Part shown: positions 15,681 to 19,150 of the stretch, one piece after another
Layout of the letters: each line of letters starts with the position of its first letter
Numbering within the stretch: position 1 is the stretch's first letter
Assembly (NCBI GenBank): GCA_015487365.1
Contig: WFPT01000101.1
Coordinates: 1 to 19,150, forward strand
Direction: 5' to 3'
Length of the DNA: 19,150 nt
From: Aquificaceae bacterium
Lineage (GTDB): Bacteria; Aquificota; Aquificia; Aquificales; Aquificaceae
The notes under the pieces: model-generated
What the model saw: the letters and a program-made list of their open reading frames with translations, nothing else
Told to the model about the DNA's origin: nothing
Database searches by the model: none
Translations under genes and position numbers: made by a program

Positions 15681-15916
15681 ACTTTGGTGTCAGATTTTTC
15701 TGTTGGGTAGCGTTTTATAAATAACAGGATGGTGGAAAAGGGAAAAGGCAAAAATGCCCTAGGCCGGTGGCCCCTACGGGCTGTATTTACTCCGGCGCTG
15801 GTCGGGCGGCCCGCCGGGACGGGAGGTGGGGGTGTCGGGCTCAGGCCTTGGGGACCCTCTTGCGTGGGTTGCTGGATAATTCCAGCCCTACTGTCTTGTA
15901 TCAGAGGGTGTTGCAA
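15674..15916 (+). ncRNA. Putative structured non-coding RNA (GC-rich block)
   Basis: Positions 15756-15853 are about three quarters G+C by hand count, far above the flanks, a usual mark of structured RNA in thermophiles. Helices I can draw: 15757-15765 with 15844-15853 (one bulge); 15771-15777 with 15826-15832; 15792-15797 with 15812-15817, continued by 15800-15803 with 15808-15811; 15854-15860 with 15903-15909; and 15871-15876 with 15881-15886. A 9-bp inverted repeat (15674-15682 and 15908-15916) could close the whole; it competes for 2 nt with one helix. Several pairs are G-U on the plus strand and would be C-A on the minus strand, so plus transcription is favoured. Codon composition does not suggest a protein. 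Signatures of tRNA, tmRNA, SRP RNA and RNase P RNA are absent. It could also be a leader element of the next gene. Confidence 0.5.
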
Positions 15917-15949
15917 TCCCCTAAAAAAAAATAGGTGATGGGTAGCAAC
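15911..15949 (+). repeat. Degraded second copy of the repeat-like unit
   Basis: It starts with TTGCAATCCCCTAA and ends with GATGGGTAGCAAC, resembling both ends of the unit at 15647-15680. The centre is replaced by a run of nine A residues. The two units start 264 bp apart in the same orientation and bracket the GC-rich block. With mismatches and a different length (39 versus 34), relatedness is likely but not proven. Confidence 0.35.
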
Positions 15950-15984
15950 ATGTCTATACTTTCAAGCCTAAATTAATTCCCGTT

Positions 15985-16830
15985 ATGGGTAAAAGGGAAG
16001 TAAAGATTTCTCTTCTTTTGGAAAGCCTTAAAACTTTGGAGAAGGCTTATAGGGAGCTCAGGTTAAACTCCTCAAAGGATTTAAAGGAGCCTGCGGTTAA
16101 GGATAAACTAAGGTCTCTAATAAACCTTTCCTTTGAGTCCTTTATGAGGATTTGTAGGCACCTTAGTGTAGTCTTTTCCATAAAAAACAGGGGTAAGGAT
16201 TGCCTCATAAGACTCTCTGAGTTTTTGAATTACTCGGACTTAGAAGGGGTTAAGAGGATAAGCCAATACTACTATGAATATAGGGATTTAAGTAAGGAAG
16301 TGGATGAGGAAAGTTTAAGGGAGGTGGTTAATACCTCTTTGAAGGTCTTTAAGGAGCTGGCAAGGGAGGTGGTAGAGTTTGTAAAGAGGGAAACTAAAAA
16401 CCCCTACCTTATAGACTTTCAATTGCTGAGGGAAAAGGAAAGGCACATAGCTGAATCCTTAAAGAGGATAAACTTTATAATTTCAAGGGGCTTTGAGGAA
16501 TTTTCCAAGGAGCCCATGTATTACGACAGGGTTAAATACTTTTACATGGTAGCCTACGATAGCCTCTTGGACATATGCCTTCACCTGGCTCCCAAGTTTG
16601 GTATAAAGGGAGTTTCAGAGGATTGTCCCTTAAAGCTGATAGAAGGGGGAATTCTCCCTCAAAGTCTGAGGGAGGATTTAAAAAGCCTATACTTACTAAA
16701 AGTTAAGCTACTAAACGACTGGGACGTTCCAAAGGAAGAGCTCTATGAAAGATTAAGGAGTGTGGAGGAAACCTTTAAAAAGACCTTAAAGGCTTTGGCC
16801 CTTTACCTTAAAAGTTTTTTACGTAGTTAA
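15985..16830 (+). CDS. Tandem HepT/HEPN-like protein lacking the catalytic RxxxxH motif
   Basis: A 281-residue all-helical protein that I read as two HepT (DUF86)-like domains, about 5-135 and 147-279. The halves resemble each other: FESFMRICRHLSVVFSIK (50-67) parallels YDSLLDICLHLAPKFGIK (191-208), each followed by a DC word, a helix and a terminal helix. The second half has the DUF86 layout, with LIEGGILPQSLREDLKSL before the active-site position. There the usual RNxxxHxY reads KVKLLNDW (239-246), and the first half has RDLSKE (100-105), so neither has the R-x4-H of HEPN ribonucleases. No nucleotidyltransferase (MNT) partner gene is adjacent. Likely a non-catalytic RNA-binding or scaffolding protein; this is inference. 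ATG 15985 has no clear Shine-Dalgarno sequence. Its end overlaps aroC by 23 bp, tail to tail. Confidence 0.6.
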   Translation: MGKREVKISLLLESLKTLEKAYRELRLNSSKDLKEPAVKDKLRSLINLSFESFMRICRHLSVVFSIKNRGKDCLIRLSEFLNYSDLEGVKRISQYYYEYRDLSKEVDEESLREVVNTSLKVFKELAREVVEFVKRETKNPYLIDFQLLREKERHIAESLKRINFIISRGFEEFSKEPMYYDRVKYFYMVAYDSLLDICLHLAPKFGIKGVSEDCPLKLIEGGILPQSLREDLKSLYLLKVKLLNDWDVPKEELYERLRSVEETFKKTLKALALYLKSFLRS

Positions 16831-17974
16831 GGTATTCCCTCCACCTCTTTAAAACCTCTTCCATAAAGTCCCCACCTATTTTTTCCAATATTACATCCGT
16901 TAAAGTTATGGCGAGCATGCTCTCGGCTACTACCGATGCGGAAGGAACCGCAACCACATCGCTCCTCTCCCTTCCCGCCTTCACCACCTCTTTCGTTTCT
17001 ATATCCACGCTCTGTAAGGGATTTTTTAAGGTAGGTATAGGCTTCATGTGGGCCCTTATGAGGAGGGCCATCCCGTTTGAAACCCCCGCCTCCGTCCCAC
17101 CGAGGTTGTTGGAGAGTCTGTAAAAGCCCCTTTCTTCACTCCAAGCTATCTGGTCATGAACCTTTGAGCCCACCAAGGTGCTAACCTTAGCTCCAAGACC
17201 TATTTCAACCGCCTTTATGGCCTGTATAGACATAATGCTCTGGGCTATCCTCCCGTCCAGCCTTAAATCCCAGCTCGTATAGGAGCCAAAGCCGGGTGGT
17301 AACCCTATGGCAAACACTTCAAAGCTTCCCCCAAGGCTTTCACCCCTTTCCTTTGCAAAGTCTATGTAAAACTTAAACTCCTCGTCCCTACTGGGGTCTG
17401 GAAACCTTACCTCTGAAAGCTCTGCCAACTCAAACCTCTTTAAGAGGTCTCCTTCCTTTATGGGAGGCGAGAGCTCCCCTATGGATATTACGTAGCTCCC
17501 AATTACTATACCCAGCTTCTTTAAAAATTGCTTGCACACGCTTCCTGCCAAAACCCTTCCAACGGTTTCCCTCGCTGAAGCTCTTTCCAAAACGTTCCTT
17601 AAATCCCTCTGGAAAAATTTTATACCCCCCGCTAAGTCTCCGTGCCCCGGTCTTGGTTTTGTAAAGGGTTTGTAGTTTTTTGGAGGCTCCCCGAAGGGCT
17701 TCATAACCTCCCGCCAGTTCTCGTAATCCCTGTTCCAGACCGCCATGAGTATGGGTGAGCCTATGGTTTTACCAAACCTTACTCCCGAAAGGAAATCCAC
17801 CTTATCCCTTTCTATGAGCATCCTCCCTCCCCTGCCGTAGCCCTTCTGCCTTCTAAAAAGCTCTCTGTTTATTTCTTCCTCCTTTAATTCTAAGTTTGCG
17901 GGGATGCCCTCCAAGTATGCGAATATGCCCCTTCCGTGGGACTCCCCAGCGGTGAAGAACCTAATCCTTCCCAT
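16808..17974 (-). CDS. aroC: Chorismate synthase
   Basis: A 388-residue chorismate synthase, converting 5-enolpyruvylshikimate-3-phosphate to chorismate with reduced FMN, the last common step of aromatic amino acid synthesis. Family motifs in order: FFTAGESHG at the N-terminus, RRQKGYGRGGRM, KPRPGHGDLAGGIKF, RASARETVGRVLAG, SNNLGGTEAGVSNG and RSDVVAVPSASVVAES near the end. Length is typical (about 360-400). The ATG overlaps the ssb stop codon in a TAATG junction, so translation is coupled to ssb. The enzyme's need for reduced flavin makes its place in one operon with riboflavin synthase worth noting, though rpsF and ssb stand between. The 3' end overlaps the HEPN-like gene by 23 bp. Confidence 0.97.
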   Translation of the reverse strand: MGRIRFFTAGESHGRGIFAYLEGIPANLELKEEEINRELFRRQKGYGRGGRMLIERDKVDFLSGVRFGKTIGSPILMAVWNRDYENWREVMKPFGEPPKNYKPFTKPRPGHGDLAGGIKFFQRDLRNVLERASARETVGRVLAGSVCKQFLKKLGIVIGSYVISIGELSPPIKEGDLLKRFELAELSEVRFPDPSRDEEFKFYIDFAKERGESLGGSFEVFAIGLPPGFGSYTSWDLRLDGRIAQSIMSIQAIKAVEIGLGAKVSTLVGSKVHDQIAWSEERGFYRLSNNLGGTEAGVSNGMALLIRAHMKPIPTLKNPLQSVDIETKEVVKAGRERSDVVAVPSASVVAESMLAITLTDVILEKIGGDFMEEVLKRWREYLNYVKNF

Positions 17975-18396
17975 TAAAAGCCTATATCCCCTTCCCCCTC
18001 TTCCTCTTCCCCTTCAAGGCCCTTTTCCACTTCCCCCTGGTCCGGTATGTCCTCAGACTCCACCGATTCTATCCTCGGTTTCCTAATTATCCTTACCCTT
18101 TCCGCCCTAATTCTTACCTTGCTCCTTGGGTTCCCCTCCTTGTCCTTCCACCTCTCTTGGACCAAGGAGCCCTCTATTACGACCGTATAACCCTTTGAAA
18201 GTCTTTCAGCTACATCTTCTGCAAGCTTTCCGTAGGCCTTTACATCAAAGAAGTGACTCTCTTCCTTCCACTCTTCACCAACCTTGTACCTTCTGTTGAC
18301 CGCAACGGTTAGCTCCGCCACGCTGGAACCGCTGGGTAAGACCCTCAAAGAGGGGTCCCTAACTAAGGTTCCGATTAAAACAACCTTATTTAACAT
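17974..18396 (-). CDS. ssb: Single-stranded DNA-binding protein
   Basis: A 140-residue bacterial SSB with one OB fold (about 1-105), opening with MLNKVVLIGTLVRDPSLRVLPSG and continuing VAELTVAVNRRY, FFDVKAYGKLAEDVAERLSKG and VVIEGSLVQERWKDKEG. The tail is strongly acidic (EEEEGEG) and ends DIGF, close to the DIPF tip that recruits partner proteins. The linker is short compared with E. coli SSB (178 residues). It overlaps rpsF by 11 bp and joins aroC through TAATG. The rpsF-ssb pairing is common in bacteria, but the usual third gene rpsR is missing here. Confidence 0.96.
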   Translation of the reverse strand: MLNKVVLIGTLVRDPSLRVLPSGSSVAELTVAVNRRYKVGEEWKEESHFFDVKAYGKLAEDVAERLSKGYTVVIEGSLVQERWKDKEGNPRSKVRIRAERVRIIRKPRIESVESEDIPDQGEVEKGLEGEEEEGEGDIGF

Positions 18397-18715
18397 CCTT
18401 TTCCTTCACCCTAAAAATGAGGTGCCTTAGGACGTCCGTGTCTATTTTCAGTTGAAAGTCAAGTTCATTAGGTAGCTCCATCCTCTTGGTTTTAAACCAA
18501 ACGATTAGATACCTACCCCTGTTATACTTTTTTATCTTATAGGAAAGCTCCTTAGTCCCCCAGTCCTTTAACTTTAAAAATTCCCCACCCTTTTTGGTTA
18601 TAAAGCCCTTTATTTCCTCTCCCTTTTTAGAAACCTCCTCTTCTGAAAGGTCAGGCCTTAGAACTACCGGAACCTCGTAATACCTCTGAGTTTCGTAGAA
18701 CCTATACCTTGGCAT
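18386..18715 (-). CDS. rpsF: 30S ribosomal protein S6
   Basis: A 109-residue S6, a ferredoxin-like fold protein that pairs with S18 on the 30S platform. The core starts at RYYEVPVVLRPDLSEEEVSKK (residue 11 on), with ELSYKIKKYNRGRYLIVWF in the middle and a final IDTDVLRHLIFRVKEKD. Compared with typical S6 the N-terminus has about ten extra residues (MPRYRFYETQ) before the first strand; the ATG choice could be questioned, but no later ATG or GTG precedes the first strand. An extended -10 element sits just before the start codon, inside the end of the riboflavin synthase gene, which stops 1 bp upstream. Confidence 0.94.
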   Translation of the reverse strand: MPRYRFYETQRYYEVPVVLRPDLSEEEVSKKGEEIKGFITKKGGEFLKLKDWGTKELSYKIKKYNRGRYLIVWFKTKRMELPNELDFQLKIDTDVLRHLIFRVKEKDVK

Positions 18716-18716
18716 A

Positions 18717-19150
18717 CTAAAAGATTATACCAAAGTTTTTACCCAACTTCCTTTCCATCCTCCTCTTTAAAAACCTCTGGACGTACTTTCCCAATATGTC
18801 AAGCTCTACGTTCAGATAGTCCCCCACCTTCTTATACTTTAAGTTGGTCTTTTGGTAGGTGTAGGGGATTACGTTTATGGTAAAGGAGTAGTCTTTTACC
18901 TCATTTACGGTAAGGCTTATACCGTCTAAGGCCACGGAGCCCTTTTCTACAACCAGGTCCCTAAACTCCTCCCTCAGTTGCACCTCTAAGTGATGGTGGG
19001 AGTTCTTTCTGTAAAACTTTAATATTTTTGCCTCGTAATCTACGTGCCCTAAGACAAAGTGTCCCCCTACCCTTCCACCCACCTTTAAGGCCCTTTCAAG
19101 ATTTACAAAGTCCCCCTCCTTTAACCTCTTTAAGTTGGAGCGCTTTAAGG
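18717..19150 (-). CDS. ribE: Riboflavin synthase alpha chain, 5'-truncated by the window edge
   Basis: The frame is open to the window edge (first full codon at 19148), so about 144 C-terminal residues are visible and the N-terminal barrel is mostly missing. The enzyme dismutates two 6,7-dimethyl-8-ribityllumazines to riboflavin. Visible signatures: EGDFVNLERALKVGGRVGGHFVLGHVD, which starts the second lumazine-binding barrel, then VALDGISLTVNEV and the trimerisation helix LNVELDILGKYVQRFL. A GTG at 19082 could be mistaken for a start but lies inside this conserved motif. The last codons double as a promoter element for rpsF, which begins 1 bp after the stop. Some bacteria call this gene ribC. 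Confidence 0.93.
   Translation of the reverse strand, partial: LKRSNLKRLKEGDFVNLERALKVGGRVGGHFVLGHVDYEAKILKFYRKNSHHHLEVQLREEFRDLVVEKGSVALDGISLTVNEVKDYSFTINVIPYTYQKTNLKYKKVGDYLNVELDILGKYVQRFLKRRMERKLGKNFGIIF
18724..18732 (-). promoter_or_regulatory. Extended -10 element before rpsF
   Basis: On the minus strand TGGTATAAT is a perfect extended -10 (TGnTATAAT), formed by the last codons of the riboflavin synthase gene. Only 8 nt separate it from the rpsF ATG, so transcription would begin at or within 1-2 nt of the start codon. No convincing -35 box was found. An internal promoter giving a leaderless rpsF-ssb-aroC message is plausible. Confidence 0.5.

Noticed and set aside
15829..15890. Thiamine pyrophosphate riboswitch-like words (GGGGGTGT, then CTGGATAAT followed by CCAGC)
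   Set aside because: The CTGGATAAT hairpin matches the THI box, but the ligand-binding CUGAGA, ACCUGAU and GCG-GGGA parts are missing and the downstream gene has no link to thiamine. A decayed riboswitch cannot be fully excluded.
15656..15916. 86-codon minus-strand reading frame in the same block
   Set aside because: Low-complexity Pro-rich translation, with no ribosome site and no family features.
15674..15916. tRNA, tmRNA, SRP RNA or RNase P RNA
   Set aside because: No T-loop or CCA end, no alanyl-tRNA-like ends, no GGTCAGG...GGAA...AGCAGCC motif, and no GAGGAAAGTCC or ACAGAA motifs in the folded block.
15729..15938. 69-codon reading frame across the GC-rich block
   Set aside because: The translation is Gly/Pro/Cys-rich with no resemblance to the Lys/Glu-rich proteins of this genome, has no Shine-Dalgarno sequence, and the region is better explained by RNA helices.
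15647..15949. CRISPR array
   Set aside because: Only one intact and one degraded unit, 264 bp apart, with no spacer-length periodicity and no cas genes.
18717..19082. Riboflavin synthase starting at GTG 19082
   Set aside because: The frame continues upstream through the conserved barrel motif to the window edge, so the gene is partial rather than short.

Overview
This window looks like chromosomal DNA from a thermophilic member of the Aquificota, most likely Aquificaceae. I could not fix the genus. The signs are indirect. Proteins are rich in Lys, Glu and Leu. Coding strands are strongly purine-loaded with many AGG/AGA and ATA codons. Genes are packed with 1-13 bp gaps or overlaps. Topoisomerase I is short. 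Genes that sit in classical operons elsewhere (atpC, rimM) are scattered among unrelated neighbours. No phage, insertion sequence, rRNA or tRNA was seen.

Layout. (1) Positions 1-1166, plus strand: the 3' part of a cyclopropane-fatty-acyl-phospholipid synthase gene, overlapped by a small YraN-family gene. (2) 8662 down to 1155, minus strand: ygfZ-like, ftsH, an ODP-type di-iron metallo-beta-lactamase-fold protein, a CBS/GGDEF-like/Cache protein, topA and a CgeB-like glycosyltransferase, very tightly packed. (3) 8678-9652, plus strand: a comF-like gene and an HU gene with a near-consensus promoter. (4) 15331 down to 9654, minus strand: hemN, atpC, a thioredoxin-like lipoprotein, rimM, corA and rnr. 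(5) 15332-15984: a 653-bp intergenic region, the only sizeable one, holding short repeats, a palindrome, a solitary CRISPR-repeat-like unit with a second degraded copy, and between them a very GC-rich block that folds like a structured RNA on the plus strand. (6) 15985-16830, plus strand: a tandem HepT/HEPN-like protein lacking the usual catalytic motif. (7) 19150 down to 16808, minus strand: riboflavin synthase (partial), rpsF, ssb and aroC.

How the genes work together. Most are housekeeping: proteolysis, topology, RNA decay, ribosome maturation, replication, heme, riboflavin and chorismate synthesis, and magnesium transport. Two places go beyond this. The overlapping gene pair at 3875-5871 joins an apparent di-iron oxygen-sensor fold to a soluble CBS/degenerate-GGDEF/Cache protein, suggesting an oxygen or redox signalling module placed after ygfZ and ftsH. 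The second is the 15.6-16.8 kb locus, where a probable non-coding RNA bracketed by repeat-like units lies directly upstream of and co-oriented with a double, apparently inactive HEPN-like protein. That is the best candidate here for an undescribed system. All functional statements come from motif reading and recalled family knowledge, without database searches.
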